Source of the DNA: Mycobacterium sp. GA-0227b
Lineage (GTDB): Bacteria; Actinomycetota; Actinomycetes; Mycobacteriales; Mycobacteriaceae
DNA: 64,000 bases
NCBI RefSeq assembly: GCF_001499855.1
Contig: NZ_LQIK01000009.1
Coordinates: 43,595-107,594 of the forward strand
Direction of reading: 5' to 3'
A program made the position numbers and the translations under genes. Of this stretch, positions 26,460 through 38,085 are shown one piece after another (within the stretch, counting starts at the first letter, position 1; each line of letters begins with the position of its first letter). The notes beneath the pieces were generated by a model. It saw nothing but the letters and a program-made list of their open reading frames with translations. It was not told the DNA's origin and searched no databases.

Positions 26460-27719
26460 GTGTCGGTGACACTGATGAGTGCGGTCGATCCATATCCCAG
26501 CGATGCCGGAAAAAAGGTGGTGCTGGCGGGTTTTCTCGAGTACTTCCGGGATCGGCTGGGTCCCCAGAGCGTCCACTACCTACTCGTCGGCGGCCGGGCC
26601 CAGCCGGAGTTTCCCGTCAGGTTGCACCCGCTGCCCCGACCGACCCGAAAAGCGGCGCTGGCAGCGGTGGCCAGTCGAGTACCGACCGGTCGGGCTACCT
26701 TGCAGGAGTCCTTGTTGTACTCACCGGAAGTTGGCCGCGCGCTCCAGAGTTTTCTGGAGCGGATCGGACCGGACCTGGAGATCTACGACACCATCCGGAT
26801 GGCGCAGTACGCCGGCGAGGGATGTGCGGACCGGCAGCTGTGTTATCTCGATGACCTGTTCTCCGAGCGGTATACGGCCATGCTCGACGCGGCGGATCGC
26901 TATCCGGACGTGACGATCCGGCCGCTGGGCAATTTCGCCGAACATGTGCCTCGCCGGCTGCGGCCACTGGCCGACAGCAAGCTTCCGCAACGGGCGCTGC
27001 TACGCATGGAGGCCACCCTGGCCCGCCGCAGCGAAGACCGCGTGGCGTTGCGGTTCCGCCGAAACCTGTTGGTGAACAACGGGGAGGCCGCCCGGTTGGC
27101 GGCCCGGGTCGCGGACCGTGGATCGGCCGACGTGGTTGCGGTGCCGCCATTGGTCAAGCCGCCGCAGTACCGCCGGCGCCAGTACGGTGGAGCACCCGTC
27201 TTCGTCTTTCTCGGTCTGTTGTCGTTGCCGCACAACGAAGATGGCGTGCGGTCGTTCCTGGCTGACGTGTGGCCGACGGTGCTGACCCGGATGCCGAAGG
27301 CCCGGTTGCACATCATCGGACGGGGCTGCAGCCCGGAACTGGCCGAGGTGGCGGCGCGGTTCGGCGGTTCGGTGACGCAGGAGGGCTATGTCGACGATCT
27401 CACCGACGTGTTGTCTTCGGCGGCCGGGCTGATCAACCACCTGCGATTCGGCTCGGGGATCAAACTGAAGGTGATCGAAGCACTGGGGCGGGGGCTACCA
27501 GTGATATCGACGAGCGTAGGTGCGGACGGATTCGCCACCGGGCACGACCATGGAGTGCTGGTTGCTGACCAGGGCGCACAGTTCGCAGAGGCCATGTGCG
27601 AGTTGACCGATCCCGGACGTAACCGCGAGATATCCGACAGTGCCCGTGGACAATTCGAAACCACCTATGCGCGAGACGCTGTATTCGCCTGCTACGACAA
27701 GGCTTTCGCGCTTCGCTGA
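26460..27719 (+). CDS. GT4-family glycosyltransferase
   Basis: 419 aa from a GTG; an ATG at 26475 is in frame. The N-terminal LMSAVDPYPSDAGKKVVLAG is the typical acceptor-site opening of glycosyltransferases that start with a proline-glycine loop. The C-terminus has FVFLGLLSLPHNEDGVRSFL, INHLRFGSGIKLKVIEALGR and LPVISTSVGADGF, where Glu of KVIEALG is the conserved nucleotide-sugar ligand. Divergent from the flippase run. It probably contributes one more sugar to the repeat unit. Donor unknown. Confidence 0.87.
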   Translation: MSVTLMSAVDPYPSDAGKKVVLAGFLEYFRDRLGPQSVHYLLVGGRAQPEFPVRLHPLPRPTRKAALAAVASRVPTGRATLQESLLYSPEVGRALQSFLERIGPDLEIYDTIRMAQYAGEGCADRQLCYLDDLFSERYTAMLDAADRYPDVTIRPLGNFAEHVPRRLRPLADSKLPQRALLRMEATLARRSEDRVALRFRRNLLVNNGEAARLAARVADRGSADVVAVPPLVKPPQYRRRQYGGAPVFVFLGLLSLPHNEDGVRSFLADVWPTVLTRMPKARLHIIGRGCSPELAEVAARFGGSVTQEGYVDDLTDVLSSAAGLINHLRFGSGIKLKVIEALGRGLPVISTSVGADGFATGHDHGVLVADQGAQFAEAMCELTDPGRNREISDSARGQFETTYARDAVFACYDKAFALR

Positions 27720-27731
27720 CGGTCGAGAGGT

Positions 27732-28901
27732 TCATTGCCGGGATATGACGCCCTGCACCTTGTTGACTTCTGGGATCAGCCCCTCGATGGCGAGTGAAAG
27801 TTCGTGCCGTTCAGGTTCAGTCACCTTGTCGTAGGGCACGAAGCCGGCGTTCCACTGGTGCTTGTCCAGCAGCCCCTGGACCTGGGCGAAGGCCAAGTCG
27901 ACCTGCGCACCGAGCTCGTGGTCGCGCTCGTCGATGATCGGCCGGACTGAGCCGACCGCAACACGGGCACCGTCGAGGTTGGCCTGGATGTCCCAGAGGT
28001 CGGTGTGGCTGAAGACCTCTTCCTCGCCGGCAATCGTGTTACCGACGATCCTGTCCAGCAGACGTTGCGCTCCGCCGGTGATCTCGGTGGCGTCGATCGT
28101 CCATTTCGGATCCTTGACCAGAGCGTCGAGTTCCTTGACGTCGGCCACCAGCTGATCGGCGATCGCGCCGGTGTCCGGCTGCAGGTTGCTCACCCACAGG
28201 TCCTTTTCCAAGCGGTGGAACCCGGTCCACCGCTCGCCTGGGCGCAGATCGGCCTCGCGCAGGTCGATCCGCCGGTCCAGTTCGTTCGGGAACGACGCGG
28301 CGATCTGCTCGATGCGCCCGTAGTAGGTGCGCGCCTGGGAATACAGCTCCTGGGCGCCTTGCCAGTCACCCTTCTTTGTAGCGCCGGCGAACGTCTCGGT
28401 GACGGTCACCAGATTGGTGGTCTGGCCGGTGACGTAGGCCTTGTAGCTGTCGATGGCTTCCTTGAACTTGTCCTGGGAGTCCGCCGCAAGCGCCTTGCCG
28501 GTGACGGTGAAGTCACCGCGGATGCCGTCACCGACCATGCCCGGCTTGCAGGCGGTGTAGTACCTGCCTGGCTCCGGCAACTGCAAGATCAGCTTGCGCT
28601 GCAGGCCCGGCGAGATGTTTCCCACCGTGCCCATGACCCGGTCACCGGCGCCGTAGACATAGAACTCGGTGACCGTGGTGCCGTGGTTGGTGATCACGAA
28701 TGTCGTCGTGCCGGTGTCTGCGGACGCCGCCGACAGCTGGCATGACTCGTCGCCGGCGGCCACGGTGATCTCATTGCCATCGGCCTTCCCGTCAGGGACC
28801 GTCGGCTTGGGCGCACACCCGGAGATCGACATTGCGGTGAGGCCGACCAGCAGGACCGCGGCCGTCAACCCCGTTTTTGCGTTGTGCACAGTGCAAGCCA
28901 T
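27732..28901 (-). CDS. EfeO/EfeM-type lipoprotein (cupredoxin plus M75 imelysin)
   Basis: 389 aa from the ATG at 28901. A lipoprotein signal peptide ends in the lipobox ISGC (residues about 26-29). An N-terminal cupredoxin-like domain (VTEFYVYGAGDRVMGTVGNI and YYTACKPGMVGDGIRGDF) is followed by a C-terminal M75 imelysin domain with GFHRLEKDLWV, the HxxE/K iron-site motif. EfeO is the periplasmic iron-binding partner of the EfeUOB ferrous/ferric uptake system. No efeU or efeB is in the window, so this is an orphan copy embedded in a polysaccharide locus. It may bind metal at the cell surface. Confidence 0.88.
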   Translation of the reverse strand: MACTVHNAKTGLTAAVLLVGLTAMSISGCAPKPTVPDGKADGNEITVAAGDESCQLSAASADTGTTTFVITNHGTTVTEFYVYGAGDRVMGTVGNISPGLQRKLILQLPEPGRYYTACKPGMVGDGIRGDFTVTGKALAADSQDKFKEAIDSYKAYVTGQTTNLVTVTETFAGATKKGDWQGAQELYSQARTYYGRIEQIAASFPNELDRRIDLREADLRPGERWTGFHRLEKDLWVSNLQPDTGAIADQLVADVKELDALVKDPKWTIDATEITGGAQRLLDRIVGNTIAGEEEVFSHTDLWDIQANLDGARVAVGSVRPIIDERDHELGAQVDLAFAQVQGLLDKHQWNAGFVPYDKVTEPERHELSLAIEGLIPEVNKVQGVISRQ

Positions 28902-29122
28902 CTCGTGGACCTTTCCAGCAGTCCAGGCACCATCACCAGATAACCAAGCCGACAGCAAAATTGCAGCATTGCGTTTTGTCTTTCCAAGGGGATTTTCCCG
29001 CCGAGAATTGCGAGAAACGAGTGCTGGTCAGCCAATTGCCCGTCGGTCGGCGGTGCCCGCCGGTATCATCCGTTCCCTGTCGGGATTACGAAGGCTGGAC
29101 ATCCGAAAGCAGGTCGAACAGC

Positions 29123-31099
29123 GTGCACCGGCTGAGCCGCAGCATCCTGGCGCGTGTGCTGTCGTCGGCGATGTTGGTGCTCCTGCCGGTAGCGGCCGCC
29201 GGATCGCTCATGGCCCCCGCACACGCGCAGCCGCAGCCGCCCCCACCGGACCAGCCGAGCCTGACGCTGCCCTGGCAGGAACTCGGATTGAACTCCGAGA
29301 TCTACCTCGATCCCGATCACCCGTCGAGCTTCACCATGCCGGTCCCACGGGGGCTGACCGCTGTGCGGTTGCGCGGCACCATTGACGCGTCCCTGAACAT
29401 CGATGCCGGCACGCTCCTGATCACAGGCAACGGCAACCTCCTCGCGGCGATCGAACTGCCCCCCGGCGCGACCGGCAGACCCGCGACGCCGCTCGATGTC
29501 GACCTTTCGGCCGCAGGCGGGGGTGGTTCGTCGGTCGACTTGTCGTTCGCCATTCGGCCACGCTTCGATCCGCAATACTGCGGGCCGCGGCGGCAGTTGG
29601 TGCTGAACAACCTTTCCACGGTCTTCACCGGGCTCGAGGTCGCTCCGACGACGATCGCGAACTTCTTCCCGCCGGTTCTCCAGCGCGCCACGATCTTCAC
29701 ACCGACCGATGCCGATGCCGATGAACAACAAGCGGTCCTGTTGCTGGTATCCACCCTGGCGCGGCTCTACCAGAACCAGCCGATGGTCATCAGCGTCGTC
29801 AACCAACCCCGTGGCGCGGCACCGCCGCCGGCGGGACAGCTGGCGCGCACGATCCTCGTCGAGAGGGGTGGTACCGCGGGCCTGAAGGTCGAAAACCGCG
29901 AAACCCCAGAGGTATTCCTTCGCGTCTCCGGCAGCGGCGGTGAGCTGTCGACCCAGGTGTCGCTGCTTGTCAATCAGCTTCAAGCGCTGGCGCAGGTAGA
30001 CACGGTGCGGGTGGACCAAGCGGGGTCATCAGCCGCAGCGCCGAGCGGTGACACGATGACGTTCCGGCAGTTGAACATTGAGGGCCAAACCGACGTCATC
30101 TGGACCAGTAGCCTGTCAGTCGGCGTCGACCGTGCCGCGCTCGGGGCAGAGCGCGTCGACGGCGTGCAGGTGCATCTGCTTGCCGATTACACACCCGTGG
30201 CCAGAGACGACGCAGCATCGGTGGTGATCCGGTCCGGCGGGGTGGTTGTCTATCGAGCGGCGCTCGACAACACCGGTCTGCTGGATGCGAGGTTCGATTT
30301 GGACAGCGAGAAGATCGGTCAATTCATCAACCTCGATATGGCCCTCACCTACACCCCGCGCGAAACGTGCGGGGCGCTCATCGCTCCGCTCACCTTCGAA
30401 GTCGATCCGCGGTCCACCTTGAAGGTGCACCGTGGTGGCCCCCCGCTCGATGGTTTCGGCGCCGCACCATCGGAGTTCAGCCCCGGTTTCATGGTCGCGA
30501 TGGACGGGACCGGTCCCGATCAGCTGGCCTACGTCGCCCGGCTGGTCGCGTCGATGGCGCGTTCTTCCAGCAAACCGCTGTCACCACAGGTTGTGGATCT
30601 CAACACCGCCGCGGACGCCAGCACGGGAGCGTTGATCGTGGCCAACACCGAGGCGCTGAAGCAGACCTCCCTCGACCCTCCTATCAGTGCCGACGGCACG
30701 ACGGTAGAGGTGGGGCTGCCCACTGTGCTTCGTGCGGAGATCGGGGGTGGTCTGGGGTCGATCCAGGCGTTCGCCGATCATCCTCGGAATCGGTCCGTCA
30801 TCCTCGTCACGACGACCGGCGCCTGGACACTGGTCGACCCGCTGTTCAGCTATCTCGACGGCTTGAACGACGACCTGTCTGCGCTCACGGGGGACGTGCT
30901 CTTCGCCGGTCCGGCGGGTGAGCCGACGAACCTCGCCATCCGAGCCGATGGCAAGGCTTCGGATACGGCGGAATCGCCGCAGTCGCTGAGCCGGTCGATC
31001 GTGATCGGCGCCGGAGTGGCTGTGGTGGCGGTCATCGCGATGGCCGCGGCGGTGCTGTGGTCGAGGAGGCGTCGCACCACCAGGGCTTCGGCAGACTAG
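29123..31099 (+). CDS. BcsB-like secreted membrane-anchored protein
   Basis: 658 aa from a GTG at 29123. A signal peptide (residues 1-36, cleavage after AHAQ) is followed by two jelly-roll/flavodoxin-like repeats and one C-terminal membrane helix (SIVIGAGVAVVAVIAMAAAV) with a short basic tail. VDLSFAIRPRFDPQYCGPRR, TIANFFPPVLQRATIFTPTD and the later repeat resemble the BcsB periplasmic subunit of bacterial cellulose synthase. No BcsA/GT2 catalytic gene is in the window, so it lacks its usual partner. It may guide another exported glycan. Its stop overlaps galU, convergently, by 4 nt. Confidence 0.68.
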   Translation: MHRLSRSILARVLSSAMLVLLPVAAAGSLMAPAHAQPQPPPPDQPSLTLPWQELGLNSEIYLDPDHPSSFTMPVPRGLTAVRLRGTIDASLNIDAGTLLITGNGNLLAAIELPPGATGRPATPLDVDLSAAGGGGSSVDLSFAIRPRFDPQYCGPRRQLVLNNLSTVFTGLEVAPTTIANFFPPVLQRATIFTPTDADADEQQAVLLLVSTLARLYQNQPMVISVVNQPRGAAPPPAGQLARTILVERGGTAGLKVENRETPEVFLRVSGSGGELSTQVSLLVNQLQALAQVDTVRVDQAGSSAAAPSGDTMTFRQLNIEGQTDVIWTSSLSVGVDRAALGAERVDGVQVHLLADYTPVARDDAASVVIRSGGVVVYRAALDNTGLLDARFDLDSEKIGQFINLDMALTYTPRETCGALIAPLTFEVDPRSTLKVHRGGPPLDGFGAAPSEFSPGFMVAMDGTGPDQLAYVARLVASMARSSSKPLSPQVVDLNTAADASTGALIVANTEALKQTSLDPPISADGTTVEVGLPTVLRAEIGGGLGSIQAFADHPRNRSVILVTTTGAWTLVDPLFSYLDGLNDDLSALTGDVLFAGPAGEPTNLAIRADGKASDTAESPQSLSRSIVIGAGVAVVAVIAMAAAVLWSRRRRTTRASAD

Positions 31100-32052
31100 G
31101 CCGGAGCCTGGCGCGACGGACCGTCGATCTCGGTTGCCAGTGTGCGCAGCAGCGGACCTTCGAGCTGGGTCGCCAGATTCCGTAACACCGGGCCGTATTC
31201 AGGATGGGTCAGGGCGAACGCGAACTGCGCGACCAGGTAGTCGGATGGATTGCCGGTGTCACACCAGTGCCCCTGGATCACCTGACCGTAGACGGCATGG
31301 TCCTTGGCGTACGTGTTGATCGCGTCGGTCAGGTAGATCTCACCCGTTTGGGTCTGCGCATACCAGCGTTTCGTCTGCTCACGCAGCTCGTCGACGACAC
31401 CGGGTGTGATGACATAGCCGCCGATGGCGGCGTACTCCGACGGAGCCTCGTGTGGTTGTGGTTTCTCGACGATTCCGGTGACCCGCAACAGCCCGCCGTC
31501 GAGATCCTCTTTGACGATCGGCACGCCGTACCGGCGTGAGTTCTCGGGCGCCATCGGCATCAGCGCCAGGACTGGCGAGGCGGTCTGCTCGTAGGCCTTG
31601 ATCAGTTGCTGGGCGCGGGGCACCTCGGCGACGAAGACGTCGTCCGGCCAGAGCACCAGGACCGGCTCGTCACCGAACGAGCGTGAGGCGTTGAGCACCG
31701 GGGTGCCGTTACCGTACGGACCGTACTGGTAGAGGTACGTGATGTGGCCATGCTGGGACAATTTGCCGACGTCGTCGACCGCGTCGGCATACGCGTCCTT
31801 GCCGTCGGCGCGTAGTTGGTCGACCAGCGCCGGATTAGGGCGAAAATGCTCCTGTATCAGGGTCTTTCCGCCCGACACCACAATCGTTATGTCGGTGATG
31901 CCCGAGTTGATCAGCTCGCGCACAGTGTGTTCGATGACGGGCTTGTCGCCGACCGGCAGCATCTCCTTGGGGATCGCCTTGGTCATCGGCAGCAGACGTG
32001 AGCCGATGCCGGCCGCGGGGATGACCGCTTTGCGGATGGTCTGTCGCGCCAT
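31096..32052 (-). CDS. galU: UTP-glucose-1-phosphate uridylyltransferase
   Basis: 318 aa. N-terminal KAVIPAAGIGSRLLPMTKAI and PKEMLPVGDKPVIEHTVREL carry the nucleotidyltransferase signature; VLVLWPDDVF holds the metal-binding Asp, and TGIVEKPQPHEAPSEYAAIG the sugar-binding Glu-Lys-Pro. It makes UDP-glucose from UTP and glucose-1-phosphate in the cytosol. Mycobacteria carry an essential galU elsewhere, so this is probably a second copy dedicated to the polysaccharide locus. It is the last gene of the locus before ask. Confidence 0.93.
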   Translation of the reverse strand: MARQTIRKAVIPAAGIGSRLLPMTKAIPKEMLPVGDKPVIEHTVRELINSGITDITIVVSGGKTLIQEHFRPNPALVDQLRADGKDAYADAVDDVGKLSQHGHITYLYQYGPYGNGTPVLNASRSFGDEPVLVLWPDDVFVAEVPRAQQLIKAYEQTASPVLALMPMAPENSRRYGVPIVKEDLDGGLLRVTGIVEKPQPHEAPSEYAAIGGYVITPGVVDELREQTKRWYAQTQTGEIYLTDAINTYAKDHAVYGQVIQGHWCDTGNPSDYLVAQFAFALTHPEYGPVLRNLATQLEGPLLRTLATEIDGPSRQAPA

Positions 32053-32447
32053 ATGTGCCTCTCTCCGTCAGGCTTGGCGGCTCGAGCTAGCTCGGACCAG
32101 GCGACCAGCGTGGTTGATTCACCGAATATCCGCCGCAAGTTCCGCGCATATCGTATTCGCCGCAAGGCGATACTTTTGTGCCCAATTCGAACCGCACCCA
32201 CAATGGTGAGTTTGCCGACATTTCGCGGTGGCCTCGCACTCGATAGCACTCGCGGCGAATGGCGTAATCCGCTGTCGAACGCGACCTGGGTTCAGCGGTC
32301 GCTCGCGATGAGCCGCGCACCGCTGGTAGCGGCCGGTCGACGGCTCGGCCCCTCGGGGACGTCCGCCGGACCACCGGCGGAAAAAATCGCGCGCGCCCCT
32401 CCCTTATCCTTGTTGGGACTCAATCCCGGCTTGTTGAGAGGTAGACA
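32053..32447. other. 395-bp gene-free region between galU and ask
   Basis: No convincing gene on either strand. It contains a hairpin GTATTCGCC-GCAA-GGCGATAC (32153-32173) followed by TTTT, an inverted repeat CAGCGGT/ACCGCTG (32293-32325) and a strong stem CCGCCGG-ACCA-CCGGCGG (32363-32380) followed by six A. The ask promoter probably lies in the last 60 bp, where TATCCT (32405-32410) is a possible -10. GAGAGG at about 32435 is the ask ribosome binding site. The region marks the right edge of the inserted polysaccharide locus. Confidence 0.55.
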
Positions 32448-34756
<2,309 letters not shown>

Positions 34757-34766
34757 CGCCACTGCC

Positions 34767-35909
34767 TTGCGCCGAAACCGACGTTTAGGTGGGAAAGTAC
34801 GAGTAGTTTCCGCCGTTTCGTCGATCTCGGCGTTGGGCCTCGTCGCGGCGCCGTCGGCGGTCGCCCAGCCCGCGCCGATTCCCGACCCGGTGCTACCTCC
34901 GCTGGCGTCGGGACAGGTGATCCGGATCGGCCCGACGGCCGGAACCGGCACGCCGACACGTGATTACGGCGTCGGCGCCACCGATCTGTGCGAGTTCATG
35001 GAGTTTTCCAGCGGCATCCTGCAGGTGTGCGGTGACAGCTTCGCCGGCCAGGGTGTCGGCTACGGCGGGTGGTTCTCGCCGATCGCGCTGCACGTTGAGA
35101 CGGATTCGATCGACGACCCGACCGGTGTGCGCTATGACGGTGTGACGGGCACCGACCGACCGCTGCTCGCCGACCCGACGCCGGCGGGCATGTCGCAGTT
35201 GCCTGCAGGCGTGGTCCAGATCAACCGCGAGAACTACATGATGGTCACGACGGTGCGCGAACTGGAACCGGAGTCGTCGCGGTTGGTGAAATCCGACCCG
35301 GCGCAAGGTAGTTGGCCGACGGTGGACGGATCGGAACGGGCGGCTTCCTACGCGGGGGGCCAGCAGTCGCAGATCAGCGGCTACTACGACCCGATCCCTC
35401 GTCCCGATTCGCCCACCGGATGGGTCTACATCGTGGCCGACAACTTCGACCGCAGCGCGCCGCTGGTCCTGTACCGCGTCGCACCCGAGGCGTTCGAGGA
35501 CCGGTCCAGCTGGCAGGGCTGGTCGGCTGTCTCGGGTTGGGGACATCCGCCGACGGCCCTGTGGCCGGACGCGGTGGGGGAGATGAGCATTCGGCAGATC
35601 GACGGCAAGACCGTGCTGTCGTACTTCAACGCCACGACCGGCAACATGGAGATGCGCGTGGCCGACGACCCTACCGGGCTGGGCACCGCGCCGGTGACGA
35701 CCGTCGTCGTCGCGACCGAGTGGCCGGATCCGGTGGACCATCTGGGACCGCCGGAGAACAACCGGCTGGCTCAACCGTACGGCGGCTACATCTCGCCCGG
35801 CTCGACCCTCGACGAGGTGCGGGTGTTCGTCAGCCAGTGGAACACCGGTCCGCGCGGTGGTTCGCCGTACCGGGTGATCCAGTTCGCGGTCAACCCGTTC
35901 AAGCCCTAG
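34767..35909 (+). CDS. Secreted DUF4185-like beta-propeller protein (Rv3707c-like)
   Basis: 380 aa from a TTG at 34767, chosen because it alone yields a complete signal peptide: a basic N-region (MRRNRRLGGKVR), a hydrophobic core and an Ala-x-Ala-like site near AVAQPAP. The mature part begins TRDYGVGATDLCEFMEF and contains GDSFAGQGVGYGGWFSPIAL, the DUF4185 opening. Other blocks are GWVYIVADNFDRSAPLVLYR and LDEVRVFVSQWNTGPRGGSP. Some mycobacterial DUF4185 proteins have been shown to be endo-D-arabinanases (GH183, from memory), so cell-wall arabinan turnover is a reasonable hypothesis. The palindrome at 34770-34832 lies inside its signal-peptide coding region. Confidence 0.72.
   Translation: MRRNRRLGGKVRVVSAVSSISALGLVAAPSAVAQPAPIPDPVLPPLASGQVIRIGPTAGTGTPTRDYGVGATDLCEFMEFSSGILQVCGDSFAGQGVGYGGWFSPIALHVETDSIDDPTGVRYDGVTGTDRPLLADPTPAGMSQLPAGVVQINRENYMMVTTVRELEPESSRLVKSDPAQGSWPTVDGSERAASYAGGQQSQISGYYDPIPRPDSPTGWVYIVADNFDRSAPLVLYRVAPEAFEDRSSWQGWSAVSGWGHPPTALWPDAVGEMSIRQIDGKTVLSYFNATTGNMEMRVADDPTGLGTAPVTTVVVATEWPDPVDHLGPPENNRLAQPYGGYISPGSTLDEVRVFVSQWNTGPRGGSPYRVIQFAVNPFKP
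34770..34832 (+). repeat. 63-bp imperfect palindrome related to the DUF559-flanking repeats (element E3)
   Basis: It starts CGCCGAAACCGACG and ends CGTCGATCTCGGCG as inverted arms. Its core CGACGTTTAGGTGGGAAAGT then ACGAG matches the minus strand of E1 (CGACGTTTGGCAGGGAAAGT then GCGAG) at 21 of 25 positions. It lies in the 5' coding part of the DUF4185-like gene. Confidence 0.7.
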
Positions 35910-36012
35910 CCGACACCAGGGGCGCCCTCGACGAGTGTCAGTGGTCGCATTCACAGCTTGCTCACAGGTGCCGCATGACCCGCACATCAGAAGTGCCCGC
36001 AAGATGGCAGCC

Positions 36013-36426
36013 ATGAGTCAAACACCTAGCGAACCCGGGACTGAACCCGTCGTCACCGCATCACCGCAGAATCCCGTCACGCCGGCCGCGCGTGAGGAAC
36101 CGCGCCGTTCCCGACTCGGCGCCGTCGCCGCTTGGGTCGGCATCGTCGCCGGCGTGGTCTTCGTCGTCGCGGTGATCTTCTTCTCCGGATTCATCATCGG
36201 CGCGCACTCCGGTGGCCACCACGGCGGCGGCCGACCCGGCGGGCACGACCGTGATTTCGCAATCTTCCACCGTGGCCCGCCACCGGGATTCCCGATGGGT
36301 CCGCGCGGCGATTTCCAGGGTCCGCGGTCCGGCGGCCCGGGAGGTGCGGAAAACCCACGATTCCAACCGCCTCAGCAGCCGCAGTCGCCCGAGCCGCCGA
36401 CCACCACCGCGCCGGCGCGGCCGTAA
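36013..36426 (+). CDS. Proline/glycine-rich single-pass membrane protein (Rv3706c-like)
   Basis: 137 aa from the ATG at 36013. A cytosolic Pro/Glu-rich N-terminus (about 37 residues) is followed by one membrane helix (LGAVAAWVGIVAGVVFVVAV plus IFFSGFIIGA). The extracytoplasmic tail is His/Gly-rich (HSGGHHGGGRPGGHDRD), then Pro-rich (FQPPQQPQSPEPPTTTAPAR). The His run could bind metal. No enzymatic domain is visible. By position it matches the proline-rich Rv3706c. Confidence 0.65.
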   Translation: MSQTPSEPGTEPVVTASPQNPVTPAAREEPRRSRLGAVAAWVGIVAGVVFVVAVIFFSGFIIGAHSGGHHGGGRPGGHDRDFAIFHRGPPPGFPMGPRGDFQGPRSGGPGGAENPRFQPPQQPQSPEPPTTTAPARP

Positions 36427-36436
36427 TCACCTCCGC

Positions 36437-36468
36437 CTCGAGGGCCCGGTATCTGCCGGGCCCTCGAG
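36437..36468. terminator. 13-bp perfect-stem hairpin
   Basis: CTCGAGGGCCCGG (36437-36449), loop TATCTG, CCGGGCCCTCGAG (36456-36468). It lies 10 nt after the stop of the proline-rich membrane protein and 110 nt before katA. No T tract follows, but the stem is very stable, fitting a mycobacterial L-shaped terminator. Confidence 0.8.
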
Positions 36469-36578
36469 CCGGCATTGGCGCCGAACGCCGCGATGTTTTG
36501 GATCGAGGCGCTCAGGGGACCACCACCTGGACGGAGGCGGTGCAGCCCGCTGCCGCCCGATTCGAGGAGTGACGCCTG

Positions 36579-38039
36579 ATGACCGACAAGTACACGACCA
36601 ACGACGCAGGTAATCCGGCACCGAGCGATGACAATTCGCTGACCGTCGGGCCGGACGGTCCGATCCTTCTGCAGGACCACTACCTGATCGAGCAAATGGC
36701 GAACTTCAACCGGGAGCGCATTCCGGAACGCCAACCGCACGCCAAGGGTGCCGGCGCGTTTGGCTACTTCGAGGTGACCAACGACGTCAGCCGCTACACC
36801 AGGGCCGCGGTGTTCCAGCCGGGCGCGAAGACCGAGATGGTGGCCCGGTTCTCCACCGTGGCCGGCGAGCGCGGCAGCCCCGACACATGGCGTGACCCGC
36901 GCGGGTTCGCGCTGAAGTTCTACACCTCAGAGGGAAACCTCGACCTGGTCTGCAACAACACGCCCGTTTTCTTCATGCGCGACCCGTTGAAGTTCCAGCA
37001 CTTCATCCGTTCGCAGAAGCGACTGCAGAAGAACAACCTGCGTGACAACAACATGCAGTGGGACTTTTGGAGTCTGTCCCCGGAATCGGCGCATCAGGTC
37101 ACCTGGCTGATGGGCGACCGGGGCATTCCCAAGACGTGGCGGCACATGAACGGCTACAGCAGCCACACCTACAGCTGGTTCAACGCCGACGGCGAAATCT
37201 TCTGGGTGAAGTACCACTTCAAGACCGACCAGGGCATCGAGTTCCTGACGCAGAACGAGGCCGACGTGCTGGCGGGCCAGGACACCGACTATCACACCAA
37301 GGACCTGTATTACGCGATCGAGAACGGCGACTACCCGAGCTGGACGCTCAAGATGCAGATCATGCCGTTCGAGGAGGCCAAGACCTACCGGTACAACCCG
37401 TTCGATCTGACCAAGGTGTGGCCACACGGCGACTACCCGCTGATCGACGTCGGCAAGATGGTGCTCAATCGCAACGTCACCGATTTTCACACCGAGATGG
37501 AGCAAGCGGCGTTCGAGCCGAACAACATCGTCCCGGGCACCGGGTTGAGTCCGGACAAGATGCTGCTGGCTCGCGGCTTCTCTTACGCCGATGCGCACCG
37601 CGCCCGGCTCGGGGTGAACTACAAGCAGATCCCCGTGAACTCGCCGCACGTGGAGGTGAACAGCTACTCCAAGGACGGCGTGATGCGGGTGCAGAACGTC
37701 ACCGACCCGGTGTACGCGCCCAACTCCTACGGGGGCCCGCAGGCCGACGAGGCCCGGGCCGCCGAGGTGCGCTGGATGTCGGACGGCGAGATGGTCCGTG
37801 CGGCGTACACGCTGCGCCCGGACGACGACGACTGGGGCCAGGCCGGCACGCTCGTCCGCGATGTACTCGACGACGCTGCGCGGGAACGCTTGGCCTCCAA
37901 CATCATCGGCGCCCTGTCCGACGGTGTGCGGGAGCCGGTGCTGTCCCGGGCGTTCGAGTACTGGCGAAACGTCGACGCCGATCTCGGCAAGAAGGTCGAA
38001 GAAGGAGTTCGAGCCAAGCTCGATGGCAACGGAAGTTGA
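36579..38039 (+). CDS. katA: Monofunctional haem catalase (clade 3 type)
   Basis: 486 aa, the size of small-subunit catalases. The distal His lies in [20 protein letters not shown], the Asn region in [20 protein letters not shown], and the proximal haem Tyr in [15 protein letters not shown]. It dismutates hydrogen peroxide in the cytosol. M. tuberculosis has only KatG and no gene at this position (from memory), so this is an accessory insertion. Only 46 nt separate it from ohr, so the two are probably one peroxide-defence operon. Confidence 0.95.
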   Translation: MTDKYTTNDAGNPAPSDDNSLTVGPDGPILLQDHYLIEQMANFNRERIPERQPHAKGAGAFGYFEVTNDVSRYTRAAVFQPGAKTEMVARFSTVAGERGSPDTWRDPRGFALKFYTSEGNLDLVCNNTPVFFMRDPLKFQHFIRSQKRLQKNNLRDNNMQWDFWSLSPESAHQVTWLMGDRGIPKTWRHMNGYSSHTYSWFNADGEIFWVKYHFKTDQGIEFLTQNEADVLAGQDTDYHTKDLYYAIENGDYPSWTLKMQIMPFEEAKTYRYNPFDLTKVWPHGDYPLIDVGKMVLNRNVTDFHTEMEQAAFEPNNIVPGTGLSPDKMLLARGFSYADAHRARLGVNYKQIPVNSPHVEVNSYSKDGVMRVQNVTDPVYAPNSYGGPQADEARAAEVRWMSDGEMVRAAYTLRPDDDDWGQAGTLVRDVLDDAARERLASNIIGALSDGVREPVLSRAFEYWRNVDADLGKKVEEGVRAKLDGNGS

Positions 38040-38085
38040 CGAGGGGCACCTTGCCGTCTCGGAGTGGGCTGGCATGATCGAGGCC

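Noticed and set aside
29123..31099. Full cellulose synthase operon
   Set aside because: Only a BcsB-like protein is present; there is no GT2/BcsA, BcsC or cellulase gene in the window.
32363..32386. Hairpin CCGCCGG-ACCA-CCGGCGG followed by six A, as a terminator
   Set aside because: The homopolymer run is A on the plus strand and precedes the stem on the minus strand, so it fits neither orientation of an intrinsic terminator.
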